From NCBI GenBank assembly GCA_040905185.1, contig JBBDRZ010000007.1, positions 434,001 to 498,000 of the forward strand: DNA of 64,000 bases, written 5' to 3'. Below are positions 32,081-40,863 of the stretch, in pieces. This DNA comes from DASTEQ01 sp040905185 (GTDB lineage: Bacteria > Chloroflexota > Limnocylindria > QHBO01). The translations under genes and the position numbers were made by a program. Under the pieces are notes generated by a model. That model saw only the letters and a list, made by a program, of their open reading frames with translations. It was not told the origin of the DNA and did no database searches. How positions within the stretch are numbered: position 1 is the first letter of the stretch; each line of letters starts with the position of its first letter.

Positions 32081-33061
32081 TCATCGACTTTGGCGGCCCC
32101 GGAAGCGCGCCATGCGCGCCACGAGCTGCTCCTGCGAGTCCAGCTCCTCGTCGCGAATCTCGCGACCGGTCAGGTGCAGGAACACGTCGTCCAGGGTCGG
32201 CTGCCGCACCGTGACCGATGCCAGCGGCTGGCTGAAAGTGCGGACGAACTCGGGAAGGAACTCGGGCCCGTGGGACACGGTGAAGCTCACCGTCCCGTCG
32301 CGGACGGCAGCCTCGGTCCCGTACCGCTCGCCGATCTCGATCGCCGCGGCCTGGTTGTCGGCTGCCGCGATGGTCACCAGGTCACCTCCCACGGAACGTT
32401 TCAACCCGTTGGGCGTGTCCAGTCCCACGATCCGGCCGTGGTCGATGACCGCGATCCGGTCGCTGTGCTCGGCCTCGTCCATGTAGTGCGTGGTCAGGAA
32501 GATGGTCAGCCCCTCCTGCTCGCGCAGCGCGCGCAGGTAGTCCCAGATCAGGCGTCGGGTCTGCGGGTCCAGGCCCAGGGTGGGCTCGTCCAGAAACAGC
32601 ACTTTGGGGTGGTGGAGCAGGCCGCGAGCGATCTCCAGGCGACGCTTCATGCCGCCCGAGTACTTCCGCACGTCGCCCTTCCGGCGGTCGGTCAGGTCGA
32701 CCATGGCCAGCAGCTCGGTCATGCGCTGCTCCCGCAGCCCGGCGGGGATGCCGTACGCGTACGCGTGGAAGCGGAGGTTCTGCTCCGCGGACAGGTACTC
32801 GTCCAGGGTGGTCTGCTGAAAGACCAGACCGATGGAGCGGCGGACCTCGCTGCGCTCGTGGCGCACGTCGAAGCCGTTGACCCGCGCGGATCCGGCGCTG
32901 GGGGCAATGAGGGTGCAGAGCATGTTGATGGTCGTCGTCTTGCCCGCCCCATTGGGGCCCAGGAAGCCGAAGATCTCGCCCGGCTCCACGCCGAACGTCA
33001 CGCCCTTGACCGCCTCGATCTCGCCGAAGTGCTTGGCGAGGCCGTCGACCTCGATGATCAT
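32081..33061 (-). CDS. ABC transporter ATP-binding protein (DrrA-like)
   Basis: The 326-residue ATPase has Walker A GPNGAGKTT (35-43), the Q-loop FQQTTLDEYLS, signature YSGGMKRRLE, Walker B VLFLDEPTLGLD and the H-loop TTHYMDEAE. The C-terminal 80 residues form the DrrA-type regulatory extension (LPEFVRTFSQPLASVTVRQP). It energises the permease at 31268. Divergent from the Vgb-like lipoprotein gene. Confidence 0.9.
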   Translation of the reverse strand: MIIEVDGLAKHFGEIEAVKGVTFGVEPGEIFGFLGPNGAGKTTTINMLCTLIAPSAGSARVNGFDVRHERSEVRRSIGLVFQQTTLDEYLSAEQNLRFHAYAYGIPAGLREQRMTELLAMVDLTDRRKGDVRKYSGGMKRRLEIARGLLHHPKVLFLDEPTLGLDPQTRRLIWDYLRALREQEGLTIFLTTHYMDEAEHSDRIAVIDHGRIVGLDTPNGLKRSVGGDLVTIAAADNQAAAIEIGERYGTEAAVRDGTVSFTVSHGPEFLPEFVRTFSQPLASVTVRQPTLDDVFLHLTGREIRDEELDSQEQLVARMARFRGRQSR

Positions 33062-33228
33062 TCGGCGCTCAGAGTACCGGCGAATGCCGATCCTGTCTGA
33101 TCAGCCCTCCGACTGGCTCACGGGGCCGCTGATGGGCAGGGCCCAACGACGCCCTCTGATGATCACCGTCGCATGGTACCGAGCGCGAGACGATGAACAC
33201 CGGCGCAACCCGTACCCTATTGAAGGTC

Positions 33229-34290
33229 ATGAAGCGCGGGTCGTGGACGAGCCTGGCCCTGAGCCTCGCCCTGGCGGCATGCTCGGTCCAGTCCGCGTCG
33301 CCCACCCCGGTCGGCTCGCCGTCGCCATCGACCCGGGTCGAGAGCTCGGAGCCTGCGGCCAGCCCTTCCCCGACCCCGTTGGGCGAGATGACCTTCGCGG
33401 TGGACACCTATCCGGTCCCCGCCGGGTCGGCGCCGCACGACGTCGCGCCGGCCGCCGACGGTGGAGTCTGGTACACGGCGCAGCGCAGCGGCGAGCTGGG
33501 CTGGCTGGATCCGGACACCGGAGAGGTGCGCGAGGTGGCGCTGGGGCCCGGCTCTTCTCCGCACGGAGTGATCGTCGGCCCCGACGGGGCGCCCTGGATC
33601 ACGGATAGCGGGCTGAACGCCATCGTCCGCGTCGACCCGGAGACCTTCGCGGTCACCATCTACCGGCTGCCGGGTTCCACGCCCGGCGCCAACCTGAACA
33701 CGGCCGCCTTCGACGGCGACGGGATCCTGTGGTTCACCGGCCAAGCCGGCTACTACGGATCTCTGGACCCGTCTAGCGGCGCCATTGAAGTCTTTCCCGC
33801 TCTGCGTGGCGCCGGTCCGTACGGGATCACCGCCACGCCGTCCGGGGACATCTACTACAGCTCGTTGGCGGGCAGCTATCTGGGCGCGGTCGACACGATG
33901 ACAGGGGCGGTCACGGTCCTGGATCCCCCGACCGTGGGGGCGGGTGCGCGGCGCGCCTGGTCGGACTCGCGGGGACGCATCTGGGTGGCGGAGTGGTTCG
34001 TCGGCCAGGTCGCGGTCTACGAACCCGCGACCGGCGCCTGGCAGGAGTGGCCCCTGCCCGGGGCAGCCCCGCAGGCATACGCGGTGTACGTCGACGAGAC
34101 CGATGCCGTCTGGCTCACCGATTTCGGCGCCAACGCCATCGTCCGCTTCGACCCGGAGACCGAAACGTTCCGATCCTTCCCGCTCGAGAGCCAGCCAGCG
34201 AACGTGCGCCAGCTCCTGGGCCGACCGGGTGAGGTATGGGGCGCCGAGTCTGCTGCCGACCAGCTGGTGGTGGTGCGCTTCGGCTACTGA
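33229..34290 (+). CDS. Lipoprotein with Vgb/NHL-type beta-propeller
   Basis: The 353 residues start with a lipoprotein signal MKRGSWTSLALSLALAAC (lipobox LAAC), a Ser/Pro-rich linker, and a beta-propeller of six or seven repeats like virginiamycin B lyase: APHDVAPAADGGVWYTAQRS, SPHGVIVGPDGAPWITDSGL, AYAVYVDETDAVWLTDFGAN. Vgb linearises streptogramin B, but most members of the superfamily are not lyases. The ATG 33229 is preferred to 33193 because it gives a clean lipoprotein signal. Confidence 0.8.
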   Translation: MKRGSWTSLALSLALAACSVQSASPTPVGSPSPSTRVESSEPAASPSPTPLGEMTFAVDTYPVPAGSAPHDVAPAADGGVWYTAQRSGELGWLDPDTGEVREVALGPGSSPHGVIVGPDGAPWITDSGLNAIVRVDPETFAVTIYRLPGSTPGANLNTAAFDGDGILWFTGQAGYYGSLDPSSGAIEVFPALRGAGPYGITATPSGDIYYSSLAGSYLGAVDTMTGAVTVLDPPTVGAGARRAWSDSRGRIWVAEWFVGQVAVYEPATGAWQEWPLPGAAPQAYAVYVDETDAVWLTDFGANAIVRFDPETETFRSFPLESQPANVRQLLGRPGEVWGAESAADQLVVVRFGY

Positions 34291-34307
34291 CCACCCAGGC
34301 ACCCCCC

Positions 34308-34461
34308 AAGACCGAAGAATTCAAGATCACCGGTGACGAGCTGCTGGCCCAAGTTCCGGGAGCTCGTCCACGAGGGCAACGTCCGTCGCCTGATTATCAA
34401 GAGCGACTCGGGGATCAAGCTCCTCGAGGTGCCGTTGACGATCGGCGTGATCGGCGCTGCG
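34308..34461 (+). pseudogene. DUF4342 gene, frameshifted and truncated
   Basis: Reading from 34308, KTEEFKITGDELLAQV is followed by an extra base near 34353-34356, then RELVHEGNVRRLIIKSDSG and LLEVPLTIGVIGAA in the next frame. This is the DUF4342 core. The hydrophobic end of the family is missing after GVIGAA, and no start codon is evident. The gene is dead, either by decay or by assembly error plus truncation. Confidence 0.7.
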
Positions 34462-34555
34462 ACTGACAACCGGCGGCTCAGGGCAGCTGGGCCGCCCTCA
34501 ACAGGTCGTTCAGGATCTCGGCCGCACTCCGCGCCCGGGACTGTTCCACGCGCGG

Positions 34556-34984
34556 TCAGACCCAGACCGATACGACGACCGCCACGATGATCAGCCCCAC
34601 CACGTGGTACGTGCCGGTGATCGCGAACCACACCCACGGCTGGGGAAGATTTGGTGTGAACGTCGCATCCACGGCGGTTCGGGCCAGTGCATAGCCGATA
34701 CCGACCACGAGCCCCAGGATGATCCCGCTCTCGAGTGTGTTCGACCCGGTGGCTGCCGCCAGCATGCCGGTTGCCACGGCCATCACCAGGTACGCGACCG
34801 CCGGGATCGCATAGGTGGTGATCCGCATCTGGGGCGGCGTCGCCTCGGGATCCCACCCGATCGACCGTTGCCACGCTCGGCCCAGCAGTGGCGGGGCATA
34901 CCAGATGGCACCCAGCACGAAGTAGATAGCGGCTCCCACGAAGACCGCCAACCAGTTGAGTTGACCGACCATGTCCAGGCTCAT
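34556..34984 (-). CDS. DUF1761 membrane protein
   Basis: The 142 residues have four membrane helices and the DUF1761 pattern: LNWLAVFVGAAIYFVLGAIWY, PPLLGRAWQRSIGW, LVVGIGYALARTAVDATFTP. GGAGG lies about 5 nt before the ATG. Family members are small integral membrane proteins of unknown role. Convergent with the dead DUF4342 gene and divergent from the DinB-like gene. Confidence 0.8.
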   Translation of the reverse strand: MSLDMVGQLNWLAVFVGAAIYFVLGAIWYAPPLLGRAWQRSIGWDPEATPPQMRITTYAIPAVAYLVMAVATGMLAAATGSNTLESGIILGLVVGIGYALARTAVDATFTPNLPQPWVWFAITGTYHVVGLIIVAVVVSVWV

Positions 34985-35100
34985 GACGCCCTCCGAATCG
35001 ATTCCATCGGCCCACGAAAGCCGACCGGTGCAGGGTAGTCCGCGGGCGTCCCGCGGACCAGATGGAGGCAAGGCCTCCAACCGGGTACGATCGGCGTATC

Positions 35101-35622
35101 GTGACCTTCCAGCTCGAAGACACCTTCGCGCTCCTCGAGCGCACGCCGCGTGCCCTGCGTGAGCAGCTGGTGGGCCTGCCGGTGGCATGGACCGAGTCGC
35201 GACCGGACCCCGAGAACTGGAGCGCGTACCAGGTCGTCTGCCACCTCGCCTACATCGAGGAGAACGACTGGCTCGTCCGCGCCCGTCTCATCCTTGAGCA
35301 GGGACCCACCCAGGCCTTTCCTCCCGTCGACCACGGCGACCAATCGGCTCGCTATGCCGGCCAGTCGCTGGAGCTCGTCCTCGACCAATTCACCCGACTC
35401 CGGAGCGGCAACCTGGAATCTGTCCGCTCCCTCCTGACCGATGCCGGGGTGCTGGACCGACGCGGACTCCACCCGACCCTGGGCGAGGTGACCATGCGCG
35501 AGCTGCTGGCCACGTGGGTCGTACACGACCTCAATCACCTGCGCCAGGCGCAGCAAGCCATGGCGGTCCGATATTCGGAGGACGTTGGCCCGTGGAAGGC
35601 CAACCTTGGGATACTGAGCTGA
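35101..35622 (+). CDS. DinB-family four-helix protein
   Basis: The 173 residues match DinB_2: FQLEDTFALLERTPRALREQ, WSAYQVVCHLAYIEENDW, then TMRELLATWVVHDLNHLRQ. The three metal-binding histidines are H48, H142 and H146. DinB-like proteins bind zinc or nickel and include thiol-dependent transferases (bacillithiol, mycothiol). The GTG start is chosen because the N-terminus fits the family. Its stop overlaps the start of the next gene (TGATG). Confidence 0.8.
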   Translation: MTFQLEDTFALLERTPRALREQLVGLPVAWTESRPDPENWSAYQVVCHLAYIEENDWLVRARLILEQGPTQAFPPVDHGDQSARYAGQSLELVLDQFTRLRSGNLESVRSLLTDAGVLDRRGLHPTLGEVTMRELLATWVVHDLNHLRQAQQAMAVRYSEDVGPWKANLGILS

Positions 35623-36803
35623 TGCTGGCGCGAAGCGTTCGGATTGCCGCTCTTGGCGCCCTGGCCCTGATCCTGGTCGGCGTCGGCGCCGTCATGGCCG
35701 GTGGCGACGTGGAGGACAAGCTGCGCACCGGCGATACGGTGACCGTGGACGCGGGCGAGGTGGTGGCGCACGACCTGTACGTGTTCGGTGGGGAAGTCAT
35801 CGTGGACGGCACGGTTGAAGGCGACCTCGTCGTGGCCTCGGGCACGGTCACCATCAACGGCTCGGTGCTCGGAGACCTGGTGGCGGGCTCGGGTGAGCTA
35901 TTCGTCCATGGCACGGTCGACGGGGACGCTCGGGTGGGCGCCGGACGGATCAGTCTCACTGGTTCGGTGGGCGAGGACCTGCTGGCCGGAGCCGGCCAGA
36001 TCGATGTCGCGGCCAGCGGGTCTGTGGGGGAGGACCTGATCTTCGGGGCGGGTGACGTCACCGTGAGCGGCGCCATCGCCGGAAGCGTGTACGGGACCGC
36101 AACGACCTATTCGTCTCGGAACGGATCGGTGGCTGGCAGCGAGAATGTGACCCTCGACACCGGGTTCGAGCCGTCTGAACCGGCGCTGTCGGAACCGGTC
36201 CGCATCGCGGCAGACGCCCTCCGCCAGCTGCTCACCGTGGTCCTGTTCGGCGCCGTTGGGCTGTGGCTCGTCCCGGGCGCGCTCCGTGCCTCGGAAAGCG
36301 CACTCCGCCGACGTCCGCTGGCCTCGGTCGGGATGGGCATCGGCATCCTGGTCGGCTACATCATCCAGTTCATCGCGGTGATCCTGCTCATGATCCTGGT
36401 CGGGGTCGCCCTGGGATCGGTCACGCTGGATGGCCTGGCGGGGATCGCCATCTGGGCCGGGATCGTGGACCTCATGATCAGCACCCTCGCCCTGGTGGTC
36501 GCCGCCTCGTTCGTGGTGGATGCAGTGGTCGGCCTGGCCCTGGCCCAGCTGGTGGCGCGTGGCTGGGCGCAGAGCCGCTGGCAGGAGCTGTTCCTTCTGG
36601 TCGTCGGGGCGCTGATCGTGGTGGCCGCGACCTCGCTGCCCGAGATCGGCGGCATCGTGAAGCTGTGCGTCATCGTCCTGGGCTTGGGGGCCATGACCGT
36701 GGCGGCGGCCGAGGCCTGGCAGCGGCGCCACCCACCGGCTGCCCCGTCGTGGGGAGCGCAGGTCGCAGCGCCCACTCCACCGGCCCCACCAACTCCGGGC
36801 TGA
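35622..36803 (+). CDS. Polymer-forming (bactofilin-like) domain with membrane helices
   Basis: The 393 residues start with a signal-like helix (RIAALGALALILVGVGAVMA) and a beta-helix of short repeats such as VDGTVEGDLVVASGTVTING and VHGTVDGDARVGAGRISL, which matches bactofilin/polymer-forming cytoskeletal repeats. After about residue 200 come four or five membrane helices (ALRQLLTVVLFGAVGLWLVP onward). The tail is proline-rich. The outside repeats could build a surface or periplasmic scaffold. The start overlaps the DinB stop. Confidence 0.75.
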   Translation: MLARSVRIAALGALALILVGVGAVMAGGDVEDKLRTGDTVTVDAGEVVAHDLYVFGGEVIVDGTVEGDLVVASGTVTINGSVLGDLVAGSGELFVHGTVDGDARVGAGRISLTGSVGEDLLAGAGQIDVAASGSVGEDLIFGAGDVTVSGAIAGSVYGTATTYSSRNGSVAGSENVTLDTGFEPSEPALSEPVRIAADALRQLLTVVLFGAVGLWLVPGALRASESALRRRPLASVGMGIGILVGYIIQFIAVILLMILVGVALGSVTLDGLAGIAIWAGIVDLMISTLALVVAASFVVDAVVGLALAQLVARGWAQSRWQELFLLVVGALIVVAATSLPEIGGIVKLCVIVLGLGAMTVAAAEAWQRRHPPAAPSWGAQVAAPTPPAPPTPG

Positions 36804-36812
36804 GCAGCGACC

Positions 36813-37475
36813 GTGTCGAACGCTACCCTCGGCCTGCCCGACGAGCTCCACGCCTATCTGCTCGACGTGGGCGTGCGAGAGCCGGATCTCCTCCGCCAGC
36901 TCCGCGCCGAGACGGCCGCCATGCCGGAGCATGACATGCAGATCGCGCCCGAGCAGGGCGCGCTCATGGCGCTCCTGGTCGAGCTCACCGGCGCTCGTCG
37001 CTGCCTCGAGGTGGGCACCTTCACCGGCTACTCGTCACTCAGCGTGGCCCTGGCCCTGCCGGCTGACGGCCGGCTCGTGTGCTGCGACCTCAGCCGCGAA
37101 TGGACCGATGTCGCCCGCCGCTACTGGGCCCAGGCGGGCGTGGCGGACAAGATCGAGCTGCGGCTGGGCCCCGCCCTGGACACCCTGCACGCGATGGTGG
37201 CTGAAGGGCTGGCCGGCACGTTCGACTTCGCGTTCCTGGACGCCGACAAGGACAACTACCCCGCCTATGCCGACCGGATCCTGACCCTGCTCCGGCGCGG
37301 CGGGCTGATGGCCATCGACAACGTGTTCTGGGGCGGCGAGGTGGCGCAGCCCGAGGTCGACAACGTCTCGGTGCGCGGCATTCGGGAGCTGAACCGCATG
37401 CTCGCCTCCAACGAGCGGGTCAGCCTGTCCATGGTACCCATCGCGGACGGCCTGACCCTGGCCCGCAAGCGGTAG
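36813..37475 (+). CDS. Catechol/caffeoyl-CoA-type O-methyltransferase
   Basis: The 220-residue class I methyltransferase has CLEVGTFTGYSSLSVAL (motif I), CDLSREWTDVARRYW, the divalent-metal segment FAFLDADKDNYPAYAD, and IDNVFWGGEV. It is of the SafC/CCoAOMT group, which methylates catechol-like hydroxyls using SAM and Mg. The GTG start lies 10 nt after the preceding gene, so it is probably in that transcript. Confidence 0.85.
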   Translation: MSNATLGLPDELHAYLLDVGVREPDLLRQLRAETAAMPEHDMQIAPEQGALMALLVELTGARRCLEVGTFTGYSSLSVALALPADGRLVCCDLSREWTDVARRYWAQAGVADKIELRLGPALDTLHAMVAEGLAGTFDFAFLDADKDNYPAYADRILTLLRRGGLMAIDNVFWGGEVAQPEVDNVSVRGIRELNRMLASNERVSLSMVPIADGLTLARKR

Positions 37476-37490
37476 CGGCGGGGCGGCCGC

Positions 37491-38633
37491 TTGGAGATCA
37501 CCGCCCCCACCATCCTGGAGATCGGCGCCCTGCTGCTGGCCGCTGCAGCCGCCGGGTGGGCCGCGCGGCGGGTCCATCTGCCTGCGGTCGTGGGCTACCT
37601 GGCGGTCGGCCTGGCGGTGTCTCCCTTCACACCGGGATTCGTGGCGGATCCGGAGCAGCTGCACCTCCTGGCCGATATCGGCGTCATCCTCCTCCTGTTC
37701 GAGGTCGGGATCGAGATCGACGTCTTCACGCTCCGCCGTGAGCAGCGGGCCCTGGTGTGGACGGCCCCTCTCCAGATGGTGATCACCGCCGTGGCCGGAA
37801 TCGGGATCGGGCTCATGACCGGGATCGGTCCGGTGGCCGGCGCGGTGCTTGGGCTGGCGGTCGCCTTCTCGTCAACCGTCGTCGTGATCAACATCACCCG
37901 CAGCCGCCGCCGGACGACCGATCCCCCCACCGAGCTGGCGCTGGTGGGCTGGGCCATCCTCCAGGACGTGACCGGCGTGATCCTGACCGGGATCCTGATC
38001 GCGGCCATCGGCGCCGAGGACCGGCCCTGGTACCTGACGCTCATCGGTCTGGCGGCGTTCATCGGCCTGGCTGTCGCGGCCGCCTGGGTCCTGCCGCGGG
38101 TCCTGCGCGCGGTGCACTCCGACAAGGACCTGTTCCTGGTGGTGACGATCGGGGCGGGGCTGGCAATCGCGGGCCTGGGTGGACTGGTCTTCCAGATTCC
38201 CATGGCCCTGGCCGCCTTCATCGCCGGCCTCGTCATCGGCGAGAGCCACGAGGCGGCTGAGGCACGGCGGCGGATCCTGCCGTTCCGCGACCTCTTCGCC
38301 ATCCTGTTCTTCGTGGCGGTAGGCAGCCTGATCGACCCCTCGCGCCTCCCGGAGGCCCTGCCGTGGCTGGCCACGGTCCTGGCCCTGCTGGTTTTCGGCA
38401 AGGTGGCGGTCATCTACGTTCTGGCCCGCGTGCTGCGCCTCAGTGCAAACTCGGGCCAGCTGGCCATTGGTCTGGGCCAGATCGGTGAGTTCAGCTTCGT
38501 GCTTGCCTCGGTCGGGCTGGCGGCGGGGGTCATCGACCCCATCCTGTACACCGCCATCCTGGCCGGAGTGGCGCTCAGCATCGCGGTTTCCACCGTCGCC
38601 GTTCGGTACGTCAGGCGCCCGGCCCCCGCATAG
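37491..38633 (+). CDS. CPA2-type cation:proton antiporter (KefB-like membrane part)
   Basis: The 380 residues have about twelve membrane helices in the Na/H exchanger fold: LPAVVGYLAVGLAVSPFTPG, LLLFEVGIEIDVFTLRR, FSSTVVVINITRSRR, and the acidic LQDVTGVILTGIL pair for ion exchange. No TrkA-N domain is attached, so it is the membrane half of a K or Na efflux system. The start codon is TTG, with no clear Shine-Dalgarno. A GTCGG/CCGAC hairpin near 38638-38655 could end the transcript. Confidence 0.82.
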   Translation: MEITAPTILEIGALLLAAAAAGWAARRVHLPAVVGYLAVGLAVSPFTPGFVADPEQLHLLADIGVILLLFEVGIEIDVFTLRREQRALVWTAPLQMVITAVAGIGIGLMTGIGPVAGAVLGLAVAFSSTVVVINITRSRRRTTDPPTELALVGWAILQDVTGVILTGILIAAIGAEDRPWYLTLIGLAAFIGLAVAAAWVLPRVLRAVHSDKDLFLVVTIGAGLAIAGLGGLVFQIPMALAAFIAGLVIGESHEAAEARRRILPFRDLFAILFFVAVGSLIDPSRLPEALPWLATVLALLVFGKVAVIYVLARVLRLSANSGQLAIGLGQIGEFSFVLASVGLAAGVIDPILYTAILAGVALSIAVSTVAVRYVRRPAPA

Positions 38634-38765
38634 CGGTCGGATTGCCGCCCGACGCGGAGGGTCGGCGGCCGAAAGAGCTACCCGGCGGGTCTCCGATGTT
38701 CTGGTGCCTCGCAGCACCTCCCCCTTCCGTTTGGGGCGCGCGGGTCGCAGAATGGCCGTCCACTC

Positions 38766-40856
38766 ATGCGCAGATTCATCAGGACTTCTTCCGTTGCGCT
38801 GGTGGGGCTGGCCATGCTGGTCGGTCCCATGGTGCCCCTTGCCGTGGCCGGATCCCGTTCGACCGATGCTCCGCCATCGGTGGGTGGCGGCCCGTCTCAT
38901 GATTCGTGGATCGTGACCCTGGCTCCAGGCTCGGGCTCGGCCGGCCAGGCCGGATCCCTGGCCCGGGGGGTCGGCGGCCGCGTGGGCCACGTCTACACCT
39001 ACGCGATCCACGGCTTCCAGTTCCGCGGATCCGCCGCGGCCGCTGACGCGCTCCGCCACAACCCGCTGGTGGCCTCGGTCGCGCCGGACTACCCGGTGTA
39101 CCTGACCGAATCGCTTCCGAACGGGATCGAACGCATCTCCGCGTACGACAACGACACGCCGGCCAATAGCGCGTACCACCAGGGCTACCGGGGCAACGGG
39201 GCTCGGATTGCCATCATGGACACCGGCATCGACCTGGATCACCCCGACCTGGTCAACGCCATCGACCAGGGCCTGGGGAAGAACTGCGTGGCGCCCGCCC
39301 TCCCACCGAACGACGGGTACGGGCATGGGACGCATGTCGCGGGAACCGCGGCCGCACCCCTCAACGGAGTCGGCGTGGTGGGGGTCGCGCCCGAGGCGCG
39401 GCTGGTGGCGGTCAAGGTATTTGACGATGCCGGCAACTCGAGCGAGTCCCTGGTCCTGTGCGGATTCGATCACGTCCTATCGTTGAACGCCGACGCGGAC
39501 CCCTCGAACGACGTCGACGTCCTGAACATGAGCTTTGGCGAGCAGCGGTCGTGGGGCGACTGCGTCACCGACGCCCTCCACACGGCCGTCTGCAACGCCT
39601 ACGCGGCCGGGATCACGATGGTTGCCGGGGCCTGGCAACTCGGCGGTCAACGCATCGAGCTTCGTGCCCGCGGCGTTCGACGAGGTCATTGGCGTGTCGG
39701 CCCTGGCCGACTTCGACGCGGCCCCCGGCGGGCTCGCCGGCTGTGGCTTCGTGGCCGACCTGGGCTGGATGGAATGCGACGACACGTTCGCCTTCTTCAG
39801 CAACTACGGCGCATCGGTCGATGTGATTGCCCCCGGCGTGAGCGTGTATTCCACCTGGGCCGGAGGTGCGTATTCGACGAGCAGCGGCACGAGCATGGCG
39901 ACGCCGCATGTCAGCGGGGTGGCGGCGCTCATGGCCGCCCTCAGCCCCAGCCTGACGCCTTCCCAGGCCCGGACCCTCCTGCGCCAGTCCGGCGAGTGCC
40001 CGAACGGGACGGTGGCCGGCGCGGACGGTGAGTGCAGCGGGCAGGGCACGTGGCCCGACGACCCGGATGGGATCCCCGAACCGATGATCAACGCCTTACG
40101 AGCGGCCCAGTCGGTCAGCGGTGAACCGCCGCCCGACCCGGTCGTGCCGGGGGCCCCGAACCTGACCAGCGCGACGGCCGGNNNNNNNNNNNNNNNNNNN
40201 NNNNNNNNNNNNNNNNNNNNNNNNNNNNNNNNNNNNNNNNNNNNNNNNNNNNNNNNNNNNNNNNNNNNNNNNNNNNNNNNNCGGTCGCGTTCACCCTGCC
40301 GCCGGGTTCCAACCGCCTGGTGGCCATGGTGAGCATCAGCTCGACATCGACCCAGCTGACCTCCGTCACCTGGCGTCCCAACGCGGGCGACCCGAGCCAG
40401 GATCAGGCGATGACCTTCGTCGGCCGCCAGACCGCCCCCGCGGGGGGATCGGTTGAAGTCTGGACCCTCGCCAACCCGACTCCGACCGTGAGTGGCTCCA
40501 GCGTGAACCACGTCCTGAGCGCCAGCGCCAAGCGGGTCATGGGGGTCCACGCCCTGGCCGGCGCAGGGACCGTGGGGACTCCGGTCGGCGCCGCCACCAA
40601 CAGCAACTCGATCAGCGTCAACGTGGCTTCTCAGGCCGGAAGCCTGGTCCTCGACGTGCTGTATGGGAACAACAGCACCACGTCCTACACGGCTGGCGCG
40701 GGACAGACCGAGCACTGGCAAACCAACACGAAGAAGGGCCTCGACAACCTCCGCGGTGCCGGGTCGGAGGAAGCCGGCGGGCCGATGGTGACCATGAGCT
40801 GGACCTCGGCCAAGGTCACCAACATGGCCGTCCTGGCGGTGAGCTTCACGCCGTAG
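38766..40856 (+). pseudogene. Secreted subtilase (S8), frameshift plus assembly gap
   Basis: The N-terminus is a signal peptide (MRRFIRTSSVALVGLAMLVG) followed by an I9-like prodomain and a subtilase domain with D152 (IMDTGID) and H190 (YGHGTHVAGT). At T39633 an extra base breaks the frame inside GAGNSAVN; the correct frame continues to GTSMATPH with the catalytic Ser and then runs into the N gap. After the gap a beta-sandwich domain (FTLPPGSNRLVAMVSI to NMAVLAVSFTP) ends the protein. The reading frame may be intact in the organism; frameshift and gap may be assembly faults. Confidence 0.75.
40182..40281. other. 100-N scaffold gap
   Basis: Exactly 100 N replace sequence within the subtilase gene. 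A round 100 is the usual placeholder for a gap of unknown size, so the true distance and the reading frame across it are not known. Confidence 0.98.
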
Positions 40857-40863
40857 CCCGGCC

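Noticed and set aside
34478..34549. 23-residue GTG-started frame (VEQSRARSAAEILNDLLRAA and end)
   Set aside because: It looks coding-like and follows the DUF1761 gene, but has no Shine-Dalgarno and no family, so it may be a relic or chance.
38634..38765. Riboswitch before the subtilase
   Set aside because: The leader has several short hairpins, but no conserved c-di-GMP, cobalamin or SAM core could be identified.
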